Below, piece by piece: positions 12,089 to 52,500 of a stretch of 64,000 nucleotides of DNA. The notes beneath the pieces were generated by a model, which was not told where the DNA came from, did not search any database, and saw only the letters and a program-made list of their open reading frames with translations. Origin of the DNA: Maylandia zebra (taxonomy: Eukaryota > Chordata > Actinopteri > Cichliformes > Cichlidae); NCBI RefSeq assembly GCF_041146795.1, contig NC_135185.1:8357529-8421528 (forward strand), given 5' to 3'. The translations under genes and the position numbers were made by a program. Each line of letters begins with the position of its first letter. The first letter of the stretch is position 1.

Positions 12089-13856
12089 GAGCTAACTGCA
12101 AGAATTTGATGTGAAAAATGCAGTGAGGAAAAGTAGGATTTGGACTTTGGTGGGTTGCTCCAAAGTCCACACACTGATGTGTTTGTAGTGTCGCTCCTTT
12201 AAAGAGGACAAGCACACAGCAGCAGCAGCCCTGCTGGGAAGGTTACAAGGTTCAAGCAGAGGTTGGTAAACCGGCTGGCTGCAATGCTGCATTGGAGCAT
12301 TTATTCTGGGTGCCTGTGAAGCAAATCACACCGTTGATACAAAAGATGAGTCATCTCCTTCTGCATGTCACATCAATAGTTTATTTACAAGCAGCAAGAA
12401 ACCACAGAATTAGAATAAAAATTCGATTTTGTGTCCCTGTGCTAAAAGCAGTGCATTCAATTAGTGCAACTGAAACCTCTCCTGAGGGGGAGTGAGGAAG
12501 AATTTTTACTGCATAGCCATATATCAAAAAGTAGAGTAGAGGGAGAGCAGCGTGTCGTGTCTGCTGGTTCCGTCTGTTACCGTGTTTTTTTTGTTCCCTT
12601 TTCCTCCTATTGGATGGGAGGGGGAATTTCTGTTAAAAGCTCTACAAACCGCGCTAGCTTAACAAGATGCACTTAATCTTCCTGGTGTTTGCTTTAGTTA
12701 AGTAAGGGATTGGCTTTGTCCGGACTCAGAGTGGCGGGATGTTGATTCCAGCCGGTTTGTGAACCCTAACCTCTTATCAAACTTTATCTGCATTTAAACA
12801 GATTTCTCACGGGCCCAAAGGCAAGCGGACCAGTAAGATTAAATATAGACCCATTTTGCAAGTTGTTAATGTATCAACCGCATGTCAGAGAGCTGTTTAT
12901 GGGTTCAACCAGAGTTCATGTTATTAGTATTTCAGGCCTTTCATGCTCTCAAATCTCACACAGATCAAAAGGGGCTTCATGAGGTATGCCACCATCAGCC
13001 AATTAATGCCCACGAGTACAGCTGTTCTGCCTGCAAGGTCCAGATCAAGCACTTATGTTTTTTTAAAACAGTGAAATAACTATTTTCCCCGAACTTTTAG
13101 AGTCTTTAGGCAACTCCTCAGGTCTTTGAGAACATTGGGAAGGTTTTGTAATTCACACCCCAAACATTGTGTAACAGGCATCACTAAAATGACCTTGAGT
13201 CAAATAACAAACACACTGGGTCTTAGCAAAGCGAGGATCTACACAAATCCCACCCACATTAACAGCTCAGGCAGATTGAAGTGAGGTATTTTAAGCTTAG
13301 AGGAATCTTGCTTTTGATAAAATCTCAAGGGCAATTGTTACTTATCATTTCACTGAAACTCGGCAACTTCGGCTGGCCTAAGGTGACTGAGAAGGACTTC
13401 TAACTCAATAAAAATGCAACAGGATGCACAGCTGCTGTGGCTGGAATTGAAATGCATGATTCTTTAGCAGATTCTGATCTTCTACTCATGGATTTTTTCC
13501 TTTCTCATTTCCAAAACTAGTAGTCAAACCACGGCTCCATGCCACAGTTAAAAAAAAAAAAGTAATCTGGACCAAAATGTAACAAGTTCTTCCTTTTACC
13601 CATGCTCAGCTTCACCAAGTTTATTCAATTTTGGTATGGTAGGTCTCGTATAATGTGTCTAAATCATTCCATCCAAATAAACTAGTACTTACACATAGCT
13701 TTTCTACTGAACATGAGCACAAAGAGTTAAAGACACATTTGTTTATTCATACAGTGTTTTATTCTGTGTCATTTAAGATCCTTCTGACTATCCCACAAAC
13801 ATCGAGGGGTGCATTTGGTACAATTTTGGTGCATTAGCGTACCCAGGAACACGGCA
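12089..13856. other. Noncoding DNA, nothing recognised
   Basis: AT-rich sequence without a coding frame, splice pairs or a repeat I recognise, apart from an A11 run near 13550. Confidence 0.4.
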
Positions 13857-14326
13857 ACACATATATATACGTACATATACACATATATACGTATGTGTGT
13901 GTGTGTATATACACACACACACATACGTATATATGTGTGTATATATGTATGTGTGTGTGTGTGTATATACATACACACACACACACATACATATATACGT
14001 ATGTGTATATACACACACATATATACGTATGCGTGTGTGTGTGTATGTATATACACACACACATACATATATACGTATGTGTGTGTGTATATACACACAC
14101 ACACACATGCATACATATATACACATGTGTGTGTATATATGTATGCATGTGTGTGTGTATATACACACACACACACATGCATACATATATACACATGTGT
14201 GTGTGTGTGTATATACACACACACATACGTATATATGTATGCGTGTGTGTGTGTGTGTGTGTATATACACACACACACACGCATACGTATATATGTGTGT
14301 GTATATACACACACACACACACACAT
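13857..14326. repeat. Palindromic CA/TG/TA compound microsatellite
   Basis: About 470 bp in which (AC)n and (GT)n tracts alternate, joined by TATATA, ATACGTAT or ATGCATAC. Each joint is therefore an inverted repeat. Because every frame reads through, it yields long artificial open frames of Cys/Val/Tyr/Ile/His/Thr on both strands. Confidence 0.95.
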
Positions 14327-15000
14327 AGATGCCAAGCATCTCACTGATCACTGCTGCCGTATTGTAGATCAGCTTGTTAGTGTCGGTAATTGTGGTTGTA
14401 GGTATTGCCCGTAGTGCTGCATTAACATCATCTAGCAGACCTTCTGAGGGTACTTCACGTAATCTTGGTAACCGGCTACGGGGGATCCAGGTTTCAAGCT
14501 TGGCCATGATCCTATTTTTCAGGTCAGTTCCTCTCGCACTCAACGATCCTTCTCTTATCGCACTTGGGGCTATGTACCCAATCTCGGGTGGGGGTGATGA
14601 TATCTCCCCCCTGACCTGGCGTCCTGACTCCTCCTTGCCGTAGCATTTGTGTTGTACCTCGTCAATCTCTAGCTGTGAGAGCAGTCCCTTCTTTCGAATG
14701 TTGGAACACTGAGCTACTAGTTGTTTGGATGTTGGGTATCGAAGAATCCATAGGTCCCTCATCCTATTCATGTAGCCCCTTCCGCCGGGGTTACTTGCGT
14801 AGTAGCATTCCAACAACGCCCTGTTTTCGTCCCTTGCCCACCGATGCCTTCTTGTTCCAGTAGCCCACTTTTCGTCAGGGTGCCCTGGTTCCTCAACACC
14901 TGACGCGGACCTTGTTGATCCGGGCGACGTCCGAGCCGGCATGCCTTCATATTTATCTGTCTCGCTCATGTCTGCGGTAGGCTTGCTTAGCATAGGGGGT
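14327..15000 (-). mobile_element. N-terminal part of an R4/Rex6-type LINE (site-specific-type non-LTR retrotransposon)
   Basis: From ATG at 14993 an uninterrupted frame of about 220 codons runs to the microsatellite edge. Diagnostic residues are HRWARDENRALLECYYASNP, RGYMNRMRDLW and QLVAQCSNIRKKGLLSQ, which I recognise from the N-terminal region of abundant teleost LINE proteins that carry a reverse transcriptase and a restriction-enzyme-like endonuclease. Those two domains are missing here: the frame passes into the CA repeat. The lack of stops implies a recent copy. The clade name is from memory; that it is a retrotransposon protein is more secure. Confidence 0.65.
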
Positions 15001-15039
15001 CTAGCCTTAGGACCCTTACTGGATACAGACGCCCCAGGC

Positions 15040-15105
15040 AGGAATCAAACTTGCGATCCTCTGTTCCAAAGGCGTGTAGTTTAACCACTACGCTATCCAG
15101 CTGCT
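15040..15105 (-). mobile_element. tRNA-like head with Pol III A- and B-box matches, 5' of the LINE frame
   Basis: Minus strand from about 15105: an A-box-like TGGATAGCGTAGTGG, then an anticodon-arm-like CCTTTGGAACAGAGG that can pair in its stem, then a B-box-like GCAAGTTTGATTCCTGCC. Spacing is that of a tRNA. It lies about 50 bp upstream of the LINE start codon in the same orientation. It is not a functional tRNA gene (no matched acceptor stem). It is either the element's own internal promoter or a tRNA-derived SINE head. Confidence 0.6.
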
Positions 15106-15200
15106 ATATATATACATACATATATATATATATATACATATATATACACACATATATCTACATAAATATATGTATATCTATGTAGATATAGATAGCCATA
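15106..15200. repeat. TA/CA-rich microsatellite on the 5' side of the LINE
   Basis: TATATATACATACATATATA-type repeat with TAGATA variants, starting directly at the tRNA-like head. Confidence 0.85.
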
Positions 15201-16295
15201 CATTACACTGATAATGTATAAAAATGTAAATATGTTTTACTTTCAAAACAAATTAAATGGTTGTTTGAAGTTTCAGTTACAGAATGAACTCAGAGGAAAT
15301 AAGAGGCAGGGCCAATATTTTTAAAAAAAATCTGGAAAAGGGGAAGACTTGTGGAATAGTAATGAGGCTGTATAATTTGTTCAAGGAAAGTTCAAAAAGA
15401 GAATAAAACCCAATCAATAATCAGAAATAAGTTAGTAAACACACCCCAAACTGAGGAATGATCATCGTTGTTTTTGTTTCATTTGGTGACAAAACTGGAA
15501 CTCTAAGCTAAAATAAGTCAAATCTTATAAAAGCTTTTTGGTTTCTATTCAGTGTACTCCTTTATCATTTTGTATAGTTTTCTTTTTGTATAGTTCTTTA
15601 TCTTTTTGTATATATTGTTTTTATGTTCAGTTTTTGCAAAAAGCTCCTATACAAACATAACCACACTGAAACACACAGACAACAGATGGGGCATTAGAAA
15701 CCTTTAATGTTCATACCAACAGAATCCAACCGTTGAGCTTTTCACACATTAACAAACCGCTGCCCAGCATCAAGATGACACAAAATGAAACGCTGCACAA
15801 TAAATGTGCAAATAAAATACCCAAACAGGAATCACAGCCTTTAAAACGAAAGCAAAGACTTTGCAGCCCTGAAGTTCAAGGCTAGATATAATGCTGCCAC
15901 CTAGTGTTCAAATCAACAGAAAAAAAATCTGTTAAATCTAATTTAAATAATAAAACTAAAATCGAATCTATAACAAAATGGAATCAGGAATTCCTGAAAG
16001 CCAACCATTGCCAAAGATTGCTTAGCGCTTACAGCATATATATGCCACTCTAAGAAGGCACATGAATAATTATAATATTAATGTAGTACTATGTCGATCC
16101 AGGTCTCCTTTGCACACATACAGTGATGGTGATGCACAGATTTACCAAAATCTAATAATAAACAATTCAAAGAAACTTTTTGTGTTGTGAACCAGAACAA
16201 TGACAAAAAAAACCAACAAAAAAACAGGGTGCCATGATCACGGCGTCAACTCAAAGGAAACGCCACGTGCTTCTCATGTCTTCTCATTGGCGTGA
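15201..16295. other. Noncoding; includes the likely 3' UTR of the TTC31-like gene (minus)
   Basis: AT-rich, no coding frame. For the minus-strand gene ending at 16296 I find no AATAAA close by. ATTAAA on the minus strand (TTTAAT at about 15702) is the best polyadenylation candidate, which would give a 3' UTR of about 600 nt. Confidence 0.3.
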
Positions 16296-24933
<8,638 letters not shown>

Positions 24934-25154
24934 GTTATTATTTCTGTGAAGTGTCGTCCAGAAGCTGTGTTTATATATATATATATCGTTGGATAAGCAA
25001 ATTCTACAGTACAGTGATCCCTGCTTCCTGCTTTCTGCTTGTGGCGTCGGATTTCTTCTTCTGCTGCTCATTTAGCCACCTGCGCTTCTTCTTTGACGTT
25101 TTGCGGAAAGCTTTAATCATTAATGTTGTATTACTGCCATCTTGTGGTAGTGGA

Positions 25155-25156
<2 letters not shown>

Positions 25157-25240
<84 letters not shown>
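25157..25240. repeat. (TG)42 microsatellite
   Basis: Uninterrupted TG repeat, 84 bp, about 220 bp upstream of the TTC31-like start codon, so within or next to its promoter. Confidence 0.97.
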
Positions 25241-25244
<4 letters not shown>

Positions 25245-25707
25245 TTAACTGTGACACTAAATAATATTAGAGAGCTCACGACGTCACAAGCCTCGAAAGA
25301 CGCAAACACAAACTCATGATTCAGGATATTCTTCTTCAGGTGAGATGTGTGTTCATTTAGTAGTTTATTCCAACCTTTATAAGGATTTGTAAGAAAAATG
25401 CATCACTTGCAATGTTTATTGTTGTTCTTTGTTGTCTCCATGGGAAACATGCTTTTCTTTTTCATGTATTATTTATCTATTAATTTCTATGATGTGGAGT
25501 TGCTGGTGTGTTTTTGGATCATTGTCTCGCTGTATAAACAGCTTCAGGGCATAGATTACCTGAATAAACACAAAAGGTAATTTGTAAATGTGGATATCAT
25601 TTATTCAGTTAAAAAAAAAACATTATAAAAATCTACCTACCAAACTTGGTAGTGATAGTGTAATGATCTTGGAGCTGATTTGCTGCTTCAAGGTTACTTG
25701 CTATAAT

Positions 25708-26228
25708 TGATGAAACCATGAAGTCTGCTCTCTACCAGAAAATCCTGAGGAAGAATGTCTGGCCATCACTTCATGTCTTGAACTCCAAGAACACGTGTGT
25801 TATGCAGCCGGACAATTCTACCTCTGATGAACTCAAACTAGGGCAAAACAAAAACAGAATAAAGGCTTTGAGTGCCTAATCACATTTAGGACTCAAATGC
25901 AATTGAAATGCTTTGGCGTGACCTTAAACAGACCGTTCAAACTGAAAAGTTGAATAAAAAATATTTTTGCAAAGAAGAGTGAGCCAAAATTCCTCCACAG
26001 TAATGTGAGAGATTCATTGCCACTTGTGGCAAAATTCTTTATGGTACAGTCAGTTTTTAAATGACTTTTTCATACTGGTTTCAATAATTTATTTCCCTTA
26101 ATAAATGAAATCATTATTTAATAATAGGTTATCATTTGCCTTATATGAACATTTGTTTGATCCTGTGAAATATGACAAATATGCAACAAAATAAGGAACA
26201 ATTAAGGAGGAACTACTTTTTCACAGCA
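25708..26228 (+). mobile_element. Decayed Tc1/mariner transposase fragment (C-terminal half)
   Basis: Nucleotide match by recollection to the 3' half of a common teleost Tc1-like transposon: CTCTACCAGAAAATCCTGAG at the start, a CAAAATTCCTCCACAG block near 25985, and the typical CTACTTTTTCACA end near 26212. All frames are broken by stops and gaps. A different family from the copies at 10750, 37800 and 54520. Confidence 0.6.
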
Positions 26229-26756
26229 CTATATTCAGTGCTGTGCAAAAATCTTGAGCTACCCCTGATTTCTTCATATTTTGCTAGGAAAATGGGAAAT
26301 ACAGTGATTTACTGAAAATGTAAATCATTGTATTTCTGTGCAAAGCCAGGCCGATTCTAATGAGCTTGAAAGTCAGTCTCTTGGATGACCGCCTTTATTC
26401 TTCAATGCAACCTGAACTCTTAGATAAGCTTTCTAGTCAGATTTTGTATACTTGATTAAAGAAATAGGAACAAATGTTGTGTTTTTGTGACATGATCCTC
26501 GTAGCAAATGATAGAGATAAAGATATGATTTAAAATTAGTTCTGTTATGTGTAGACACAACAATGGTTCATCTCTTGAGTTCATCTCTTGAGTTAGGTGC
26601 CTTGAATGATTCACAGTGCACTGTTAAGTGGCTTAATAAACAAATAAACAACAAACTTTTTCTCAGAAAATGGTCAAGTATAATAATAACGTGCTATTCT
26701 GAAACAAAATGTAAATAAATGGGGGGTTCAAGACTTTTGCGCAGTACTGTAAATAA
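26229..26756. mobile_element. Tc1/mariner-type MITE with terminal inverted repeats
   Basis: Left end CAGTGCTGTGCAAAAATCTT and right end TTCAAGACTTTTGCGCAGTA are imperfect inverted repeats of the TACAGTACTGTGCAAAAGTC type common in fish. About 530 bp, no coding frame. Confidence 0.6.
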
Positions 26757-26811
26757 GTTAGTTTGTATTTTTGTTTTTAGATGCATTCAGAGCAGTGTCC
26801 ATGTCAGTATG

Positions 26812-26812
26812 G

Positions 26813-26867
<55 letters not shown>
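26812..26867. repeat. (TA)n microsatellite
   Basis: About 55 bp of TA repeat, passing directly into a (GATAA)n tail. Confidence 0.95.
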
Positions 26868-26869
<2 letters not shown>

Positions 26870-27011
26870 ATAAGATAAGATAAGATAACCTTTATTAGTC
26901 CCACACGTGGGAAATTTGTTTTGTCACAGCAGGAAGTGGACAGTGCAAAAGTTATGAGGCAAAAATTAGAATACAATAAGAATAAATACAGTACACAACT
27001 GTACAGAATAG

Positions 27012-27013
<2 letters not shown>
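26868..27013 (-). mobile_element. 3' end of a LINE/SINE with (TTATC)n tail
   Basis: On the minus strand the segment ends GGGACTAATAAAGGTTATC followed by repeated TTATC, the usual tail of fish L2/Rex1-type elements. The rest (TTTGTCACAGCAGGAAGTGG on plus) belongs to a repeat abundant in percomorph genomes. Family name uncertain. Confidence 0.5.

Positions 27014-27100
<87 letters not shown>
27014..27100. repeat. (TA)n microsatellite
   Basis: About 87 bp of uninterrupted TA, the second TA array around the LINE/SINE tail. Confidence 0.95.
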
Positions 27101-27103
<3 letters not shown>

Positions 27104-27499
27104 CAGGTTATGAGTTCAACTGCTCAGTTTTCAAAGAAGCTTAAGTTAAGCAAAAGTTAAATCTACAAGAACAAATCACAATTTTGTTTTAAAAATTAAA
27201 ATAAATGCACAATAAGATTCACATGTTCACATTAGAAACAATTAAAAAGAAGAGAATCACATACTGACGGGAAAACTCATAATTCCTGAGAAGAAACTCA
27301 CAAATTGTAGAGGATAAAAAGCAAAAAGTTAAAATAAAAAAAAATTATTTAAAAATTAATTTAAAATTTTAAAAAAATTTTTAAAAAAAATGATATTATT
27401 GTATTTTTGTGGTAATATTTTGTGCTTTTAATGATTATAGAGTTTTTAGTGATGATATTTGAGTTCTCATTTGTTAAATGAGCTTTTGTTATTTTGTTT

Positions 27500-27804
27500 T
27501 TATTCTGAAATCGGTGACGGAACTTTAACCCGGAAGCAGTGGAGTGTTATTATGCTAATGATGTGTCATCAGGACTGAGGGTGGGAAGTTTAGGGAAAAA
27601 TAAGAGCGGCGGGCAGTGGTTTGTACTTGTCTAGGGGGTAGTATAGGACATTTAGAAAATCCTTTCTTTGTGACAGCGCTGTCATAAAGTTGTCGCGATA
27701 GCAGGAGTGTAATACTGGGCGCATTTCTTCCACAACTGGACTGTTAGCAGCAAAGCTAACAGGCTGTTTCTCGTCTTCTTGGGTCCGGACGGGACGGAAG
27801 AGGG
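27500..27804 (+). promoter_or_regulatory. TATA-less promoter / 5' UTR region of rab3gap2
   Basis: A GC-richer stretch directly upstream of the RAB3GAP2 start codon after 2 kb of AT-rich repeats. It contains an ETS-type core CCGGAAG at 27530-27536 and GCGGCGGGCAG near 27607, and no TATA box. This is typical of a housekeeping promoter; the start site itself cannot be read from the sequence. Confidence 0.4.
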
Positions 27805-48012
<20,208 letters not shown>

Positions 48013-48385
48013 GGGGAAGATGCTGCAGATAGTTGGAATGTGAGAGACTGTCAGAGAGGAAGAGGATAAAGAACTTTCTCACCCCCGTTTGGAGGTTTTG
48101 TTGTTCTGCTCAGTAATCATAGGTGGTGTTAAACACGATGGATTCAGAGGCTTTTAATTGTTTTTTTTAATCCATCTTATTTCCCTGCATGTGACAACAA
48201 ATGAGATTAAATATTTGTGTTAGTACTCACGTTAAAGTCAGACACCCTGTGTGCCGTGTCAGACGACGACTCCTCTTCTTCACAGATCAGAAATGTATTA
48301 GCAAGAAAAATGGACCTGATTTTTTATTTATATATGCAGACTGAACTTTAATAGCTGTGCCTGTACACCAGCTGCTCCCATGCAG

Positions 48386-48391
48386 AATAAA
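48386..48391 (+). terminator. Polyadenylation signal of rab3gap2
   Basis: AATAAA 374 nt after the RAB3GAP2 stop codon, the first canonical hexamer downstream on the plus strand. It predicts a 3' UTR of about 390-400 nt with cleavage near 48405-48415. Confidence 0.65.
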
Positions 48392-48435
48392 GATGCTTCT
48401 TAAAGCTGGGAGAACATGAGTCTGAAGACCCGTTC

Positions 48436-48441
48436 TTTATT
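48436..48441 (-). terminator. Polyadenylation signal of iars2
   Basis: AATAAA on the minus strand (TTTATT on plus), about 1.1 kb past the IARS2 stop at 49565. It faces the RAB3GAP2 signal across 44 nt. I saw no AATAAA on the minus strand nearer the stop, so the 3' UTR should run from about 49564 to about 48420. Confidence 0.5.
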
Positions 48442-49564
48442 TTTTCATTTATAAGTCAGACAACTTTGAATTCTTTATGTTTACAAGGAACACAAGCTAT
48501 TATACAAAGAAGTACCCACCAGCATCAGTTTGCTGTCACAGTGACTCTGTAGTGCATTCTTTTCCCATACAGTAAAAGGAGCAACTAAATCAAACACTCA
48601 TTTCTCCTCTGGTTTGTAGAGCTGTTTAATTACCTGGATTTATCATCTGCCTCCCCCAGAATATGACAGATCTAAACAGGGAAATACATGTTTGAAAAAG
48701 AAAATATCCACAATCCTTATGATCAGGTATGATCTAAATGCACCAACAAAAGAAGATTCCAGCTAGATAACATCAACATTTACAGCAACATTGCAAGCTT
48801 ACAATTTAGAATAATTCAGTGCATTTTAGGACCTTTTAAAATCTCAAAAATATGGTGGCCAAGACGTTCATATCAGGAGCACCATCTACTAAATTCAAAT
48901 TTTTTAAATGACAAAGTGCATTCAAGATTGTACAGCTTTGCTGACAGCAGAACTGTCAACATATCCGAGGCACATTTTATTTGGTGCTTTACACAAGGGA
49001 GGGAGAACTGAGGACGCTACATCCAAATGCACTTCTGACAAATTAGCCTGTAGGTGCTGATAAAGTGATTGTTTTAAGGTGTAACTGGAGACTCAGGCAA
49101 ACCACACAACCCAAACTTGTGTCTCTAACACAATTACGAGGTTTCATTAATAGACGAGACAACAAACATCTCTAAAGCTCCAAAACTTGCCAACTGATAC
49201 CAAAAATTGTTTAGATTAGGGGAGAAAATGAGAAATAAACGCTACAAACCAGAGGTGACGAGTCTACATTTGCCTTTGGGGTCAAATGTGGCTGTAGCAC
49301 ATTTTTTTTAAAAGAACGCAGACACACGTAAGCTCTCTGAATGGAAACCCCACCTATAGACCATCTTTTTACATTTGTTAAAACACATTTCAGAGACCAG
49401 ATGCTTTGTTGCCTTCCTGTGCTGAGGCTTTGTTTTTCTTCCAATAAGCATCCTCTGAGAGAGAACTACAGCACGACAGCAGATGTTTCTAGTCCTTTTT
49501 ACAGCCTCCGATGGGCGTGCAAAACCTGGTCTCTGGTCAGCCCTTCAAACCGAGCCAGAGGTCA
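48442..49564 (-). other. Predicted 3' UTR of iars2
   Basis: AT-rich stretch with no coding potential between the IARS2 stop codon and its likely polyadenylation signal. Assigned as 3' UTR only from position and the lack of a nearer AATAAA. Confidence 0.4.
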
Positions 49565-52500
49565 TCAGTGAGCCTGGGAGACGACGCTCTGGCAGCGCGG
49601 GCAGAGGCAATCCGCTGAGTTGGCGGTGTAGCGGCGACACCGTGGGCAACGGGCAGCAGAGGTGGGCGTCACTGCGATACTGTAGGCGCTCTCCTCGCGG
49701 ATTACACCACCTGATAAAACACAGACAGATTCTGGTGTGAAACTTGAAGATTTGCAGGTCTGTGAATGTATAGAAATGCAAAAATCCTGTCAAAGCAGTT
49801 TGAATAAAAGTAATTTCAACACCAAAATCTTACTTTATGTGACAAAGTATAGATTACTATGGTTGCATACTACAAAAAAAGGTAAGGCATTGCTGTGACA
49901 GCTATCAGCTGCTGTTACTCTTATCTGGGAGTTTTAGGCTGAAGGTCCTCACCCTCCAGGTTGATGAGGAAGGTGCCATGGTTCAGCAGAGCCTCCGGAT
50001 CCAGGTCTCGAGGCATCTTTGTGGCCAGGTTGACCCGAGCTGCCATCATCAGCTCAGCCAGCTGGGAGGTGGTGGAGGTGGGCTCCTCCTGGAGAGACTG
50101 GAAGTAAAGTGGATGATGGCAGGAGTATGTATGTATGTGTGTATATATATATATATATATATTAAAAACTTCAAGTACAAAGTAGTGCACAGTGTTTCAC
50201 AAATCAAAAAATGCACGAGTGCTAATATGAGGCACCAGAAATACAAGTTTTTCAATTTCAGTGCACAACAGCAGCTGTCCCAGTAAAGGTAATGTCTGTA
50301 ATTGTAATTAAGCAAAGTGACACGGTAGCTTGTAAAATCAGCCAGATATTAATTGATATTTAAATTGGATTTCAGTCCATTTATGACTTAAAAAAAAAGC
50401 TGGATGGGTTTTGGTGATGATGGGCCAATCTTTGCTCTCCCATTCTAAGTTGTTTCGTGAGTACTTCAAACGTTTTTCCAAACTCTGCTCAGAATGAATC
50501 AAGATGAGTGAGAAACTCAGACAATTAATTTTCTCACTGTTATGCTTGAGACGGGTATATTGGGAAGCGTTTATCATGCTTAGAGTGATGCAACATCTTC
50601 CTATCAAATTCATTAATATTTCTCTTCTCTCTGCTTCAAGGTGAGAATATGAATGAGACGAGGAGAAACTAGCATCATCATAAATAATGTTTTGACGTTG
50701 GCAGACTCTCACACTAAGCTGTAATCAGACTAAAGCAACTAAATTAGCTGATTAACTAATTTATGATGTATATATTTATAAACTTAAATTTATGGATGCA
50801 TTTATTTGTAACATTTTACAAAGTTACAGCGCGTGTGGATGTTCACCTGGGGGGGTCTTCTTCCTTTAAAACAAGTTTACTAGTCTAAATTTAATTGATT
50901 AAGAAATGAGTAATCATGGACGTCCCTTCACTCCGGCAGCCGGCTTCTTTCACAGCTTGCTGAGCTCAGCAGGTTGTTCACTAACACCTACTATCCTACA
51001 CCAGAGGGCTAGTACTAGTGCAGTACACTACAACAGATGACCCAAATACAGCATCTCTAGGTCAGTTTAAAGTCTATATCTATTTCTTTGTTGTTAACAA
51101 AACCAACACAAAAACAAACCCATGGAAGTTTCTGTCACACAATCCTTCTGCACTGTCGCACACACTTCCGTTCAGTTTATATGAAGAGCCAGCTTACCTC
51201 CATGAGTTCGAACAGGAGACCTGGCTCGATGGCGACAGTGAGGTCGTACCTGGCGGCGTTTTTGCCAGGAATGGAAGACAGGAAGGAGTCCCTGATGGCA
51301 CACGCTCCTTCCACAGCCTCCTCTAATCCTGGTCGCCGCCACACAGAGCTGCTTTTAATCCAGCCACTTTTAAATAATGTCTCCTCTTCTATTGAAACAC
51401 AGAAAACATAGAAAGGCTGTGGTGGAGAATGCATGCGGCAGTAAAAGAGTAATCACAGAAAATCGAAAGACACGTACTGTCATGTCCCGGTGCGTGCAGG
51501 TACACCTCTTCAGCCATATGTGGCAAGATCGGAGCGATGGATCTCGTCACGCCATCAAGAATTTCCTCTAAAACCGTCTGGCAGGATCTTCGACCCAACG
51601 AGTCCTCTGCATCGCAGTACAGTCTGACCGACGGAGAGACAAAGACATGAACAAAGCTACTGGAGGCAAAGGAATCTTTAACATGTTCTGACATGTTACC
51701 TGTCCTTGATGATACTGAAGTAGAAGCTGGAGAGTTCTCTGGTTATGAAGGCCTGCAGCACACGGATGACCCTGCCAGCATCAAACTCACTGTAGGCGTC
51801 CGTAACCTGCGAACAAAGAGACGTCAGCAGGGGGCACAAATGTGCTCGTTTCATTAGTTGGATGGACTACACCTTAAACACACCTTGATGCTGTACTCGC
51901 GCAGCAGGTGTAGCATGTACTGGTCGATGTAGTGCATCTGTTTGGGATCCACAGCCTGCAGTCGTGGGTCGAAGCCCTGCAGGTTTCCGAGCAGGAATTT
52001 CAGAGTGTTCCTCAGCTGGAAGGCAAACAACAGCCATGAGAGGAGGTGCAGCAGGTGAGATGAACGTGGCGAGCAGATAAACTGCACCTTAAAGTACCTT
52101 ACTGATACTGTCCCGGGCTGAGCTGAGCGCAGAGGGGCCAATCTGGACATCAGAGAAGACGTTCGACTCTGCCACCCACCAGCGGAGCACGTCTGCCCCG
52201 TAGGCCGGCTCAGTGGGGCCCTGGCAAAGATGACAGGTTAGAAAGTTTCTACACAGAAATGCAAATTTATCTTCTCAGTTTCAGCTTCATTTAAAATCTT
52301 TTTTTGTGTGTTTTTTAAAGTGGCAAACAAGGAAATGGTAAAATCAAAGAATCACAATTGGAAATCTTTGATGCGTGAAGTCCTATATTTGCAGAGTGTA
52401 GCTGACACAACATGTAGATTGTAGTGAACAATTTATTTAACTTTATCTTAATTTTAAATCTAGAACAGGTTGAAACGTCTTCATCCGTTTTACCTTCCCT

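Noticed and set aside
13769..14414. Long open frames on both strands made of Cys/Val/Tyr/His/Thr repeats
   Set aside because: They are readings of the CA/TG/TA microsatellite. All frames are open because the repeat lacks stop codons; no coding character outside the LINE part.
15040..15105. Functional tRNA gene
   Set aside because: A and B boxes and an anticodon-like arm are present, but I find no matched acceptor stem or standard anticodon loop. The position upstream of the LINE fits a retroelement head.
25004..25319. Cys-Val / His-Thr frames upstream of the TTC31-like gene
   Set aside because: Translation of the (TG)42 microsatellite.
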